Notes: generated by a model from the letters alone, not told the origin. Shown: positions 47,492 through 56,679, counted from the first letter of the stretch. The stretch: 64,000 nucleotides of DNA from Pseudomonadota bacterium (GCA_023398955.1 JAEWRL010000095.1:29104-93103); one strand, 5' to 3'. Translations and numbers: made by a program.

Positions 47492-50229
47492 GCACGTTCG
47501 CCCGCTTCGCACCGCGCCTCCAGGAGGCGATCGTGTCGCGGCTCGGCTGGTCGAGCCTGCGACCTGTGCAGGAAGAAGCGGGCGCTGCCCTTCTCGACGG
47601 CAGCAACGCGGTGATTCTGGCCCCGACGGCTGGAGGCAAGACCGAAGCGTCGATGTTCCCGACGCTCTCGCAGATGGTTGAGGACGGGCCCGACGGCATT
47701 GGCGCCATCTATGTCGCGCCCATCAAGGCTTTGCTCAACAACCAGGCGGAACGACTCGGGCTGTACACCGAGATGGTCGGGCTGCGTCGGTTCGTCTGGC
47801 ACGGCGACACCGCCGACCAGCACCGCAAGCGGTTCCTGAAAGAGCCTGCCGAGCTCCTCATGACGACGCCGGAGTCGCTCGAGGTCATGCTGGTGTCCCA
47901 GCGCGTGAACGAGCGCCGGCTGTTCTCTGATCTGCGGACCATCGTCATCGACGAGGTACACGCGCTCGCCGGCACCGATCGCGGCGCCCACCTGATGAGC
48001 GTGCTCGAGAGGCTGGCACGCGTTTCCAAGCATGACATTCAGCGCGTGGGCCTCAGCGCGACGGTGGGCAACCCGGACGCCATCCTCGAGTGGCTTCAGG
48101 GAACGTCGTCGCGACCGAGCCAAGTGGTTGACCCTCCAAAGCAGCCCGGTCGCCGGCAGCTGCTGGTGGTCCACAGGCCCGACCTTGCGCAACTGTCGAC
48201 GGACGCCGCCCATATGGCGAAGGGCCAGAAGAGCCTGTTCTTCTGCCAGTCGCGGTCCACGACCGAGGCCGTGGCCGAATACATGCGCCGTGCCGGAACC
48301 ACGGTCTTCGTTCACCATAGCGCCGTCTCCCGCGAGGAGCGGGAGCTCGCCGAGGAGCGCTTCAACCGCGGCTCGGATGCGTGCATCGTCTGCACGTCGA
48401 CCCTCGAGCTTGGAATCGATGTCGGCGACCTCGACCGCGTCCTCCAGGCTGAGGCCCCCGATACCGTCAGCTCCTTTCTTCAGCGTATGGGGCGGACCGG
48501 GCGGCGTGAAGGCCAGGCCGCGAACACGACGTTCTTCTGCGAGTCGACCGAAGGCATCCTGCAGGCGATTGCCCTCATCGAGCTCGCAAAGGCGGGCTGG
48601 GTCGAGCACGTGGAGGTCGAGCGCCGCTGCTGGCCGGTGCTGATCCACCAACTCCTCGCCATGTCGCTCGCGAGCGACGGCATCACGGCGGAAGATGCAT
48701 GGGCCCACCTATCGAAGGTGCCCGACTTCCGCGACATCCATCGTGGCGAGTACGAGCGGCTCGTCGGGTGGATGCTCCGCGATGGAGCCCTCCGTTTGGC
48801 CTCCGGGCGTCTCGTACTCGGGCCCAAGGCGGAACGCCGTTTCGGCCGCAGGAACTTCATGGAGCTGTTCGCGGTCTTTTCGAGCCCGCAGAGCTACACG
48901 GTCCAGACCCCAAGCGGGCAGCCGCTCGGCACGTTGAACCAAGCGTTCGTCGACCGTCTCGTGGATGGCATCAGTTGTTTCCTCCTCGGCGGCCGCGCCT
49001 GGGCTGTGGTCCGCGTCCAACACGACGACCGGCGCGTCATCGCCCAGCCCGCTCCCCGCGGCCGACAGCCTACCTGGGGCGGCTACCTACCCCAGTTCCT
49101 CGGCTTCGACGTGTGTCAGCGCGTCTTGCGGGTGCTCACCGACGGGGAAACGTTCGGCTACCTCGACGATGCAGCGCAAGCTGCGTTGACCGAGTACCGG
49201 GACGAGATGCCGTCCAACCTGGCCCCCGTTCGAGGAGGCGTCGAGGTCGACGGCGGCGAGATTCGCTGGTGGACCTTCGCCGGCGGACGGATCAACGCCA
49301 CCCTGCGCTACGCGATCGAGGCGGTCGGTGGCGACTGGAAGGTGATCCCCGACAACTTCCTGATCAAGATCCGCGGGGACAGCGTCAACCGCGACCGCTT
49401 CAACGAGGTGGTCGCAAAGCTCCGGGAGCTCGAGTTCTGGGAAAACGAGAAGCTGTGGACCGAGGTTGCCGAATCGCTCCCGTCCTACCGCCTCAGCAAG
49501 TTCCAACCGCTCATGCCGCCCTGGGTCGAGCGCGAGGTGGTGGCTAGCTACCTACTCGACGTTGGTGGCGCATGGCGATGGCTGTCCGGGACCGAGGACG
49601 CCATCGCCCGGATTCCCGCGGGTGTGCGCGAGCTGACTCCGGAAGACCGAGCTCGGGCGGCGCGGCTCGAGAAGCTGGCCGCCGCTCAACCGCTCCGAAG
49701 GGATGACTCGCGTGAAGTCGTGTGGGTTCGGACCGACGAGGACCTGGCTGATGCGGCTGCGGCTCTCTCTCGGGAAACCGTCGTCGGACTCGACGTCGAA
49801 ACCACCCTCGACACCCGCGCCCTCTGCTTGGTCCAGCTGGCGACCTCGAGCCGCACGTACTTGATCGACGCCCTCGACGTGGCCGACCTCGAGCCCCTTC
49901 GACGACTGCTGGAAGCTGACGGAGTCACGAAGGTCATCCACAACGCTGCTTTCGAACGCGAGGTGCTGGGACGCCATGGCTTCGCAATCAATGCTGTCGC
50001 TGACACTCTCAGCCTGTCCCGCGAGAAGTACGGCCCGAGTGCAGAGGGTGGCCACAGCCTCCGCGCGGTGGTCTGGCGCGAGCTCGAGCGGGACCTCGAC
50101 AAGAGCCAACAGGTGAGCGACTGGCGGTCGCGGCCGCTCAGCGATGCGCAGGTCCAGTACGCAGCGTTGGACGCCGAGGTGCTGCTGCCGCTATTCGAGC
50201 GGCTTCGGAACGCGGAGGCTGGCGAATGA
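47488..50229 (+). CDS. brxHI: BREX helicase BrxHI with a C-terminal 3'-5' exonuclease domain
   Basis: A 913-residue protein from a GTG overlapping brxD. Residues 1-700 are an Lhr-like SF2 helicase: APTAGGKT (Lys51), IDEVHAL (D155-H158), LSATVGNP near 190, and RMGRTGRREGQ near 337. After a linker, residues ~745-913 form an RNase D-like DEDDy exonuclease: VGLDVETTLDTRALCLVQLAT (D769, E771), VIHNAAFEREVLGRHG (E823 where Asp is usual) and QYAALDAEVLLPL (Y891, D895). BrxHI is the expected helicase of type 6 BREX. The nuclease tail is an addition I do not associate with the standard protein. It overlaps the Mrr-like gene (ATGA). Confidence 0.88.
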   Translation: MSTFARFAPRLQEAIVSRLGWSSLRPVQEEAGAALLDGSNAVILAPTAGGKTEASMFPTLSQMVEDGPDGIGAIYVAPIKALLNNQAERLGLYTEMVGLRRFVWHGDTADQHRKRFLKEPAELLMTTPESLEVMLVSQRVNERRLFSDLRTIVIDEVHALAGTDRGAHLMSVLERLARVSKHDIQRVGLSATVGNPDAILEWLQGTSSRPSQVVDPPKQPGRRQLLVVHRPDLAQLSTDAAHMAKGQKSLFFCQSRSTTEAVAEYMRRAGTTVFVHHSAVSREERELAEERFNRGSDACIVCTSTLELGIDVGDLDRVLQAEAPDTVSSFLQRMGRTGRREGQAANTTFFCESTEGILQAIALIELAKAGWVEHVEVERRCWPVLIHQLLAMSLASDGITAEDAWAHLSKVPDFRDIHRGEYERLVGWMLRDGALRLASGRLVLGPKAERRFGRRNFMELFAVFSSPQSYTVQTPSGQPLGTLNQAFVDRLVDGISCFLLGGRAWAVVRVQHDDRRVIAQPAPRGRQPTWGGYLPQFLGFDVCQRVLRVLTDGETFGYLDDAAQAALTEYRDEMPSNLAPVRGGVEVDGGEIRWWTFAGGRINATLRYAIEAVGGDWKVIPDNFLIKIRGDSVNRDRFNEVVAKLRELEFWENEKLWTEVAESLPSYRLSKFQPLMPPWVEREVVASYLLDVGGAWRWLSGTEDAIARIPAGVRELTPEDRARAARLEKLAAAQPLRRDDSREVVWVRTDEDLADAAAALSRETVVGLDVETTLDTRALCLVQLATSSRTYLIDALDVADLEPLRRLLEADGVTKVIHNAAFEREVLGRHGFAINAVADTLSLSREKYGPSAEGGHSLRAVVWRELERDLDKSQQVSDWRSRPLSDAQVQYAALDAEVLLPLFERLRNAEAGE

Positions 50230-51710
50230 CCGAATCCAAGCTCTCTTACCGCGAGGCCGCCAGGCGTATTCTCAGTGAACGCGGCCCCATGCACTACAAG
50301 GCCCTCGCTGAGGCGATCCTGGAGCAGGGGCTCGTGCAGAGCAGCGGGGCAACGCCCGCCGCTTCCCTCAACGCCATGATCGCCGTGGACATCAAGCGCA
50401 ACGGCAGCAAGAGCGACTTCGTCCGCGTGCGCCCCGGCATCTTCGGTCTCCGAGGCGTGCACGCGGCGGGCGCCAAGTCGGAGGCGCCTTCCACGACGGA
50501 CTCGAAGCCTGATGACGGCGTCACCGCCACCGAGAAGGACGAGACCGAGCAGCGCGTGCGCACGCCGCTGTTCCCGACCTACCGCGAGGTGCGCCATCTG
50601 CTGAAGGTCTGGCCCGGTCGGCCCCGGAAGCAGATCACCGGCCTCCAGGCGACTCTCGGCGAGCTACGTGGGACGCCGCAGAACACGGTGGACTGGACTG
50701 ACCCGGACGCGTGGATCCCGGAGCGACTCTCGGGCGATGACGCGGACCTCGCGAACGCGATCTGGACGAAGAGCGGCAAGACGGTCAACCCGCGCCACAC
50801 GTACGGGCACTGGTTGTTGAGCCAGAAGTACGAGCTCATCGAGGACGGCCCCGACGGCACCCTGGCGCTGACCGATCGTGCCCGCGACTTCATCGAGCAC
50901 GAGGGCGGCGAGGCTGAGGTCTTCCTCGACGAACAGGAGGGGCTGGCCAAGCTCCTCGCCCTGGTCGCCGACAATGGTCCGACTCGGGCGGGCGGCATCC
51001 TCGAGGAGTGGACCGAGTATCTGAACCGTGTGTCGTCCTTCGGAAGCCCGTCGACCTTCCGCGACACCCTTCGACGCCGTCTGAACAACCTCCTCGACCG
51101 TGGCCTCGTCGATCGCAAGAGCACCATGTATTCGGTGACCGACGCCGGGCTGGCCTACCTACAGCGCGTGGGAACCGAGGAGGCCCTCGGCGGCGACGAG
51201 CAGCAGGAGCTGTGGACGCTGGCCAAGAAGCAAGAGGCCTCGGTCCGCGAGAGCATGCGCGAGCTTCTCCTCGACATGGACTCGTTCGCATTCGAGCACC
51301 TCGTCAAACGGCTGCTCGAGGAGATGGACTACCAGAACGTCGAGGTCACGACTCGGTCTGGCGACGGCGGCGTGGATGTCATCGCTGAGATCGAGCTTGG
51401 CATCACCTCGGTGCGCGAGGTCGTCCAGGCCAAGCGACACAAGCGGACCATCCAGCGCAAGGACCTCGATGCGCTCCGTGGCTCGCTCTACCGGTTCAAC
51501 GCCGTCCGGGGCACCATCATCGCCACCTCGCGCTTCTCGAAGGGGACCGAGGAAGCAGCCTTCGCCGGCGGCGCTGCCCCCATCACGCTCATCGACGGCG
51601 ACAAGCTCATCGACCTGTTGATCGAGCACGGCATCGGCGTCCGCAAGCGGACCCTCGAGGTGCTGGCGGTCGACGCGGATGTGTTTGCCGATCTGGAGGG
51701 AGAGGCATGA
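50226..51710 (+). CDS. HARE-HTH/Mrr-type restriction endonuclease
   Basis: 494 residues. The N-terminus (LSYREAARRILSERGPMHYKALAEAILEQGLV ... FVRVRPGIFGLRG) is a HARE-HTH domain, a winged helix proposed to sense modified bases. The middle carries a second winged-helix-like segment. The C-terminal Mrr_cat domain has FEHLVKRLLEEMDY, GDGGVDVIAEI (D384) and VQAKRHKR (Q401-A-K403), the PD-(D/E)XK-type core. Mrr relatives cut methylated or otherwise modified DNA. It is translationally coupled to brxHI, so it works as an operon-encoded partner, probably attacking modified phage DNA that escapes BREX, as BrxU does in another system. Confidence 0.85.
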   Translation: MTESKLSYREAARRILSERGPMHYKALAEAILEQGLVQSSGATPAASLNAMIAVDIKRNGSKSDFVRVRPGIFGLRGVHAAGAKSEAPSTTDSKPDDGVTATEKDETEQRVRTPLFPTYREVRHLLKVWPGRPRKQITGLQATLGELRGTPQNTVDWTDPDAWIPERLSGDDADLANAIWTKSGKTVNPRHTYGHWLLSQKYELIEDGPDGTLALTDRARDFIEHEGGEAEVFLDEQEGLAKLLALVADNGPTRAGGILEEWTEYLNRVSSFGSPSTFRDTLRRRLNNLLDRGLVDRKSTMYSVTDAGLAYLQRVGTEEALGGDEQQELWTLAKKQEASVRESMRELLLDMDSFAFEHLVKRLLEEMDYQNVEVTTRSGDGGVDVIAEIELGITSVREVVQAKRHKRTIQRKDLDALRGSLYRFNAVRGTIIATSRFSKGTEEAAFAGGAAPITLIDGDKLIDLLIEHGIGVRKRTLEVLAVDADVFADLEGEA

Positions 51711-51768
51711 ATTGTAGTGAACTCAGGTCGCTCGCTTCCCGTAGCGCCAACTGCATCGGAGGGTCGAG

Positions 51769-53820
51769 ATGACGCGTGCGCCCGTCCTCGTGCAGTTCGA
51801 GTACCACACCGGATCTGAGGTAGCCGCAACGCTGGCAGAGGAACTTCATGCCGCGCTGAACGATGATCCGGCGGTGCCAGGTCTCCGGATCCCTACGGTG
51901 TTCATTCCTCACGACGGCACAGACGGCGTGCCCGAGCCCCAAGTTGCGGTCGAGGCGGACCGTGTCCTCGTTGTACTCCTCGCCGACGACCATCTCGCAG
52001 CACACGCTCATCGGCCATCTTCGACCGGTCGCAAGTGGGCGGACTACGTCGTCCGGCTGCGCGAGCAGTGCGACCAAAACGACGGCCACCGATTCATGCC
52101 CGTGCAGCTGACACAGCACGCTTGGCCGATCGATGCACGTCTGGAGAACCTCAATTTCCTTCGCGCATGGGCGATCGACGATGATGGTGAACGACGTCGA
52201 TTCATTACCAGGCGCATCATTCAACTGCTGCTCCGACGCCTGCAGGCGAACCCGTCTGCCGAAGATGCGCCGCCATTGACGATTTTTCTAAGCCACACGA
52301 AGCTTGACCTGGAGGCGGAACCTCGGGTGGTCAAGGCTCTGCTAGCCCACCTCACTGCAAATCAGCCGCAGAAGACCTGGTTCGACAGCGGGGATATTGA
52401 GGTTGGCTCACGGTTCGCCAAGGAGATCGAGGGTGGTGTCGAGGACGCAGCGCTGCTAGCCGTGCTGACCGACTCGTATTCGTCGCGTTCGTGGTGCCGC
52501 CGTGAGGTGCTCCTTGCGAAGCACTTCCAGCGGCCGGTGGTGGTCGTGGACGCAGTTCAAGAACGCGAAGTTCGAAGTTTTCCGTATGTTGGCAATGTGC
52601 CGGTGGTGCGCTGGAAGGGCGACCCTCAAGAGGTGATCGATCTCCTGCTTCGCGAGGCATTGCGGCAGGCGGTCGCAGCGGAGAGCTTGGAGCAGCGCAA
52701 GCAACCTGGCGATGTGGTTCTTCCGGCCGGACCCGAGCTCGTGACGCTCGTACATCGGAAACCTGATCAGGTGGTCTTGTATCCAGACCCGCCGCTCGGT
52801 GCCGAGGAGCTCGCTGTTATCGAAAAGACGGGCATTCGCGTCGAGACACCACTGGAACGCCACGCTCAGGAGCGTGCCTTGAGCGCACAGTCGCTCACGG
52901 TTGCCCTGTCTGCGTCCCCCGGAGGCGACATTGCCCGCTTCGGCCTGCGCCCCATCCACCTCGAGACGGCGTTGCTTGAGGTCTCGCGATATCTCCTAAT
53001 CTCTGGCATCCGTCTCGCCTACGGGGGGCACCTTGGCAGCGAGGGCTATACGGTGCGCCTTGCTGACCTCCTCCGAGATCCCGTTGTCGAACACCTGCGT
53101 GGTGCTCCCGTAGACCCGAACGAAGCGGTCGTTCCCCAGCTCGTCAACTACCTGCCGTGGCCAGCATTCGAGACCGTTCATGCGCAGGCCCGGCTCGGCC
53201 CGTTGGTGGAGGTGATCCTCTGCCAGCGTCCCGGAGGCGTGGACGAGACGCTCGATGATCTCCTGACCGATCCAGTCGTCAGCGAGGTTCCCGTTGACAC
53301 TGCGGTCCGGCGCTTCGCCTGGGCTCGCGGGCTCACCGAGATGCGGACCCGGCAGGTGAACGAGGTCAACGCCCGCATCGTTCTAGGGGGACGGGTTGGC
53401 TCCGAGACTGATGGCTACCGCGGTCGCATACCAGGAGTGCTGGAGGAAGTGCTTCTTAGCATTGACGCTCAGCAGCCGGTCTACCTGGTAGGCGCATATG
53501 GTGGCTGCGCGCGGCTCGTATGCGAAGCCCTCGAAGGTCGCCGGCATTCGCCGCTCACATGGGACCACCATCGCGTCGTCCCGTTCGTGGAGGAGCTGCG
53601 GGACTTCTATTCCAAGAAGGCCGTCCCGTGGGAAGACTACGATTCGATCTACGAGCGACTGCGAAGTGGTGGATTCGACATCCTTTCCAACGGCCTGAAT
53701 GCGGCCGAAAACCAGGAGCTCTCGGTCACGCGCTCGACCGAGCGGATGATTGAGCTGATCCTCTCCGGCCTCCAGAAGGTCTGCGCCGGGACAGACGGTC
53801 ATGGAGACGCCGATGGCTGA
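51769..53820 (+). CDS. TIR domain-SLOG domain protein, probable NAD-linked effector
   Basis: A 683-residue protein behind GGAGGG; first gene after a 58-base gap. Residues 1-165 look like a divergent TIR-like fold. Residues ~170-290 are a TIR domain: LTIFLSHTKLD, WFDSGDIEVGS and SWCRREVLLAKHF with the likely catalytic Glu246. Residues ~365-610 resemble a SLOG (nucleotide-binding Rossmann-like) domain: VALSASPGGDIARFGLRPIHLETALLEVSRYLLISGIRLAYGGHLGS and, later, PVYLVGAYGGCARLVCEAL. In Thoeris, a SLOG domain senses a cyclic-ADPR signal made by a TIR protein and activates NAD destruction. Here TIR replaces the usual SIR2. Effector role inferred. Slightly lower GC than BREX. Confidence 0.78.
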   Translation: MTRAPVLVQFEYHTGSEVAATLAEELHAALNDDPAVPGLRIPTVFIPHDGTDGVPEPQVAVEADRVLVVLLADDHLAAHAHRPSSTGRKWADYVVRLREQCDQNDGHRFMPVQLTQHAWPIDARLENLNFLRAWAIDDDGERRRFITRRIIQLLLRRLQANPSAEDAPPLTIFLSHTKLDLEAEPRVVKALLAHLTANQPQKTWFDSGDIEVGSRFAKEIEGGVEDAALLAVLTDSYSSRSWCRREVLLAKHFQRPVVVVDAVQEREVRSFPYVGNVPVVRWKGDPQEVIDLLLREALRQAVAAESLEQRKQPGDVVLPAGPELVTLVHRKPDQVVLYPDPPLGAEELAVIEKTGIRVETPLERHAQERALSAQSLTVALSASPGGDIARFGLRPIHLETALLEVSRYLLISGIRLAYGGHLGSEGYTVRLADLLRDPVVEHLRGAPVDPNEAVVPQLVNYLPWPAFETVHAQARLGPLVEVILCQRPGGVDETLDDLLTDPVVSEVPVDTAVRRFAWARGLTEMRTRQVNEVNARIVLGGRVGSETDGYRGRIPGVLEEVLLSIDAQQPVYLVGAYGGCARLVCEALEGRRHSPLTWDHHRVVPFVEELRDFYSKKAVPWEDYDSIYERLRSGGFDILSNGLNAAENQELSVTRSTERMIELILSGLQKVCAGTDGHGDADG

Positions 53821-54298
53821 CAAGAAGAACATCTTCATCTCTCACGTTCACGAAGACGACGGCATGCTGCCGAAGCTGAAGGACCTCATCTCGAAGGCAG
53901 GAATGGACGTGCGCGATGGGTCTATCAATAGCGAGAAGCCCAACGCGGCTACGAGTGAGGCCTATATCAAGAGCCAGATCCTCGCGCCTCGCATCCAGTG
54001 GGCCAGCACCCTCGTCGTTCTCATCAATCACGACACCGCGCAGAGCGACTGGGTGAATTGGGAAATAAAGTATGCCGCCGAGCAAGGAAAGAACGTCGTC
54101 GGGGTTTTTGCACACGGAGCGACGGACGCCGACATTCCTGACGAGCTTCGGAAGCATGGCGACGCCGCAGTCGTCGGTTGGCAGAGTGAACGCGTCGTTG
54201 ACGCGATCAACGGCAAGATCACTGCTTGGGACGATCCTGTCACGGGAAACCCACGCAGCACACCGGACTGGGTAGCCAAGAGGTATAGCTGCGGATGA
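53813..54298 (+). CDS. Stand-alone TIR-like protein (DUF1863/ThsB-like)
   Basis: 161 residues from ATG 53813 (MADKKNIFISHVHEDD), preferred over ATG 53801 because GGAG lies six bases upstream. FISHVHEDD, the STLVVLINHDT strand and DWVNWEIKYAAEQGKNVVGVFA (Glu84) match the MTH538/DUF1863 TIR-like family to which Thoeris ThsB belongs. It likely senses infection and makes a cyclic-ADPR-type signal. It overlaps both neighbours, placing it between the TIR-SLOG and Nmad2 proteins. Confidence 0.82.
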   Translation: MADKKNIFISHVHEDDGMLPKLKDLISKAGMDVRDGSINSEKPNAATSEAYIKSQILAPRIQWASTLVVLINHDTAQSDWVNWEIKYAAEQGKNVVGVFAHGATDADIPDELRKHGDAAVVGWQSERVVDAINGKITAWDDPVTGNPRSTPDWVAKRYSCG

Positions 54299-54993
54299 AG
54301 CTTTACTCGTACATCGTCGCGCGCGACTTCGGCTTCGCCCCGAACCCCTTCTTCGGGTTCTGCACGTTGGCAACGTGCAAGCCAAAGATCCGCGCCGGTG
54401 CGAGTGTTGGAGACTGGATCGTCGGGACCGGAGCGAAGACCAGGTACGACATCGCGGGCCGGCTGATTTACGCGATGCAGGTCGACGAAGTGCTGGATTT
54501 CGACAGCTATTGGAACGACCCGCGCTTCATCCGAAAGCGCCCCAACCTGAACGGCAGTCTGAAGATGATCTACGGTGACAACATCTATCACCGTGTCGGC
54601 AAGAAGTGGGTCCAGCTGGACTCGCACCACAGCTTGGAGAACGGCCGGCCCAACAAGGCCAATATAGCGTGGGATACCGGAGTGGACCGCGTGCTCGTCG
54701 GCACGAAATTCGTCTACTGGGGGAAAGCTGCCCCCACGATCCCAAAGCGGCTCCGCTCCTTTCGGAAGACCGGCGAGGACATCTGCTGCAAGGCGCGAGG
54801 GCATCGTGTCTTTGGGGAGGAGATCGCCACCGCGTTCGCGAAGTGGTTGGACCAGCGGGGCAAGTCGGGCTTCCAGGGTGAGCCCCTGGAGTTCGAGAGA
54901 CACGTGCGCGCAGTCGATGCGGCGCGGAAGGGCGCATCAACGCGCGGGACGCGAAGCAGCGGTAAGCGGGTCGGCCGAAGGAGCGCGAGATGA
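54295..54993 (+). CDS. Nmad2-family protein (nucleotide-modification-associated)
   Basis: 232 residues from ATG 54295 in an ATGA overlap. The opening KLYSYIVARDFGFAPNPFFGFCTLATCKPKIRAGASVGDWIVGTGAKT is distinctive for the Nmad2 domain described by Iyer and colleagues among DNA-base-modification gene sets. Further conserved-looking parts are YWNDPRFIRKRPNLNGSLKMIYGDNIYH and VLVGTKFVYWGKAAPTIP. The last ~35 residues are a basic, Ser/Arg-rich tail. The biochemical activity of Nmad2 is unknown; it may bind or act on modified nucleotides. Confidence 0.8.
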   Translation: MKLYSYIVARDFGFAPNPFFGFCTLATCKPKIRAGASVGDWIVGTGAKTRYDIAGRLIYAMQVDEVLDFDSYWNDPRFIRKRPNLNGSLKMIYGDNIYHRVGKKWVQLDSHHSLENGRPNKANIAWDTGVDRVLVGTKFVYWGKAAPTIPKRLRSFRKTGEDICCKARGHRVFGEEIATAFAKWLDQRGKSGFQGEPLEFERHVRAVDAARKGASTRGTRSSGKRVGRRSAR

Positions 54994-56135
54994 CCAACGT
55001 GGCCGGAGATCGCTGGCTTCACGAGTTCGCGGACCTTGCGGCGAAGACCGACCGCTTCGTGGGGAAGGATGATCATGCTGCGCTGTTGGCAGCGGGCCTG
55101 ATCGGCGAGGCGGGAAGCGTCGTTGCCGAGCTCAAGAAGGCGCGTCGTGAGCGCGAAGCGTATCCGGTCTATCGCGACAGGATGATGGAGGAGGTCGGCG
55201 ATTTCCTCTGGTACTTCGTCCGCTTGGCTGCGGTCGTCGCCCCTGGCCTGCTCGATGAGCTTCAAGGACCGGACCAGGGGCTCGTCCAGGCGGTGGACGG
55301 TCCCCAGCTTACGACGCACCTCGACTTCGGTGCCTCCGTTGGCGAAGTTCTCGCGGCTGTCAGCGCCTCAACCCAGAGCGACGCCAGAGCAAGCCTCGGT
55401 CGCACATGGGCCCTACTGAATGCAATATCCAACGACAGCAACGTCTCCCTGCGCGATGCAGCCGATCGAAACACCGCCAAGACGAGGAGTCGCTGGCCCG
55501 ACGAAAGGCAGTATGCCCCGCTCTTCGACGACGGCTTCCCCGTGGAGGAGCAGCTTCCTCGGCGCCTTCAAGTAGAGTTTCTCGAGCGTTCACGCGGCGC
55601 CCAGAGAGCCGTCATCTTGCGGTGCAACGACATCAACTTCGGCGATCGCCTCACCGACAACATCGAAGACCCAGACGGGTACCGCTTCCACGACATCTTT
55701 CACTTCGCCCACGCGGTTCACCTAGGCTGGTCACCGGTGGTGCGCGCCCTCATGCGGACCAAGCGCAAGAGCGACCCGAAGCTCGATGAGGCGCAGGACG
55801 GTGCACGCGCGAGCATCATCGAAGAGGCGGTGTCTGCCATCGTTTTCAGCCGTGCGAAGCAGCTCAAGTTCTTCGAGGGACTCGACCACGTCGACTTGGA
55901 CTTGCTGAAGACCATAAGCGAGTTCGTCGAGGGCTTCGAGGTTGCTTCCGTACCGCTGTGGCAGTGGGAGGCGGCCATCCTCGACGGCTATCGGGTGTTT
56001 CGCGCACTGCGTGCTGGCCCCGGTGGACGTGTGACCCTCGACCTGATGGGACGCAGCCTCACCTACCGCCCCCCCGACGGGGAGCACGAGCGCGCCAGGT
56101 GGTCGCCGTCATCATCTCCGCAAGGAACGACATGA
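54990..56135 (+). CDS. MazG-like nucleotide pyrophosphohydrolase with MazG_C-type domain
   Basis: 381 residues from ATG 54990 in an ATGA overlap. Residues ~30-85 show the MazG-type helical metal site (LIGEAGSVVAELKKARRE ... MMEEVGDFLWYFVRLA). The C-terminal region (NDINFGDRLTDNIEDPDGYRFHDIFHFAHAVHLGWSPVVRALMRTKRK ... SIIEEAVSAIVFSRAKQ) resembles the MazG_C domain that accompanies such enzymes in nucleotide-modification contexts, with conserved His/Asp and Glu pairs. It would hydrolyse a (modified or signalling) nucleoside triphosphate. Substrate unknown. Confidence 0.78.
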   Translation: MTNVAGDRWLHEFADLAAKTDRFVGKDDHAALLAAGLIGEAGSVVAELKKARREREAYPVYRDRMMEEVGDFLWYFVRLAAVVAPGLLDELQGPDQGLVQAVDGPQLTTHLDFGASVGEVLAAVSASTQSDARASLGRTWALLNAISNDSNVSLRDAADRNTAKTRSRWPDERQYAPLFDDGFPVEEQLPRRLQVEFLERSRGAQRAVILRCNDINFGDRLTDNIEDPDGYRFHDIFHFAHAVHLGWSPVVRALMRTKRKSDPKLDEAQDGARASIIEEAVSAIVFSRAKQLKFFEGLDHVDLDLLKTISEFVEGFEVASVPLWQWEAAILDGYRVFRALRAGPGGRVTLDLMGRSLTYRPPDGEHERARWSPSSSPQGTT

Positions 56136-56677
56136 GCAACAGACACAAGGTCTTCGTCAGCTACCACCACGCACTCGACGAGTCGTACAAGGACAACTTC
56201 GAACTGCGCTTCGGGAACGTGTTCGACGCCATCGTACCCGGATCGGTGAACGACGGCGACATCGACCCGAACCTTCCGACGGAGACCATTCGGCAGAAGA
56301 TTCGCGACGAGTTCCTCCGCGACACGTCGGTGACCGTCGTGCTCGTCGGCGCGCAGACCTGGCAGCGGAAGCACATCGACTGGGAGATCGGGTCGTCCAT
56401 CCGCCAAACGAAGACCAATCCTCGCTCCGGCTTGCTGGGTATTCTGCTGCCGTCGTACCCGCGCAACGACCCATCCAAATACAACCGACACACGATTCCG
56501 CCGCGCCTCTACGACAACATTCAATGTGGGTTCGCGGCCATCTACAACTGGTCGGACGATGGCAACACGGTCCAGGACTGGATCCATCAGGCGTATCTGC
56601 GCAAGAGCACGAAGGAGCCCGACAATTCTCGAGCGGCGTTCGGCAAGAACCGCACGGGCACGGAGTGGAGCGACTGA
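56132..56677 (+). CDS. Second stand-alone TIR-like protein (DUF1863/ThsB-like)
   Basis: 181 residues from ATG 56132, overlapping the MazG gene (ATGA). HKVFVSYHHALDESYKDNFELRFG, the TVVLVGAQTWQRKHIDWEIGSSIRQ strand-helix (Glu85) and SGLLGILLPSYPRND are typical of DUF1863 TIR-like proteins of the ThsB group. It is only distantly similar to the 53813 protein, so it is not a recent duplicate; two different sensors or signal producers in one operon are implied. Confidence 0.85.
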   Translation: MSNRHKVFVSYHHALDESYKDNFELRFGNVFDAIVPGSVNDGDIDPNLPTETIRQKIRDEFLRDTSVTVVLVGAQTWQRKHIDWEIGSSIRQTKTNPRSGLLGILLPSYPRNDPSKYNRHTIPPRLYDNIQCGFAAIYNWSDDGNTVQDWIHQAYLRKSTKEPDNSRAAFGKNRTGTEWSD

Positions 56678-56679
56678 GC

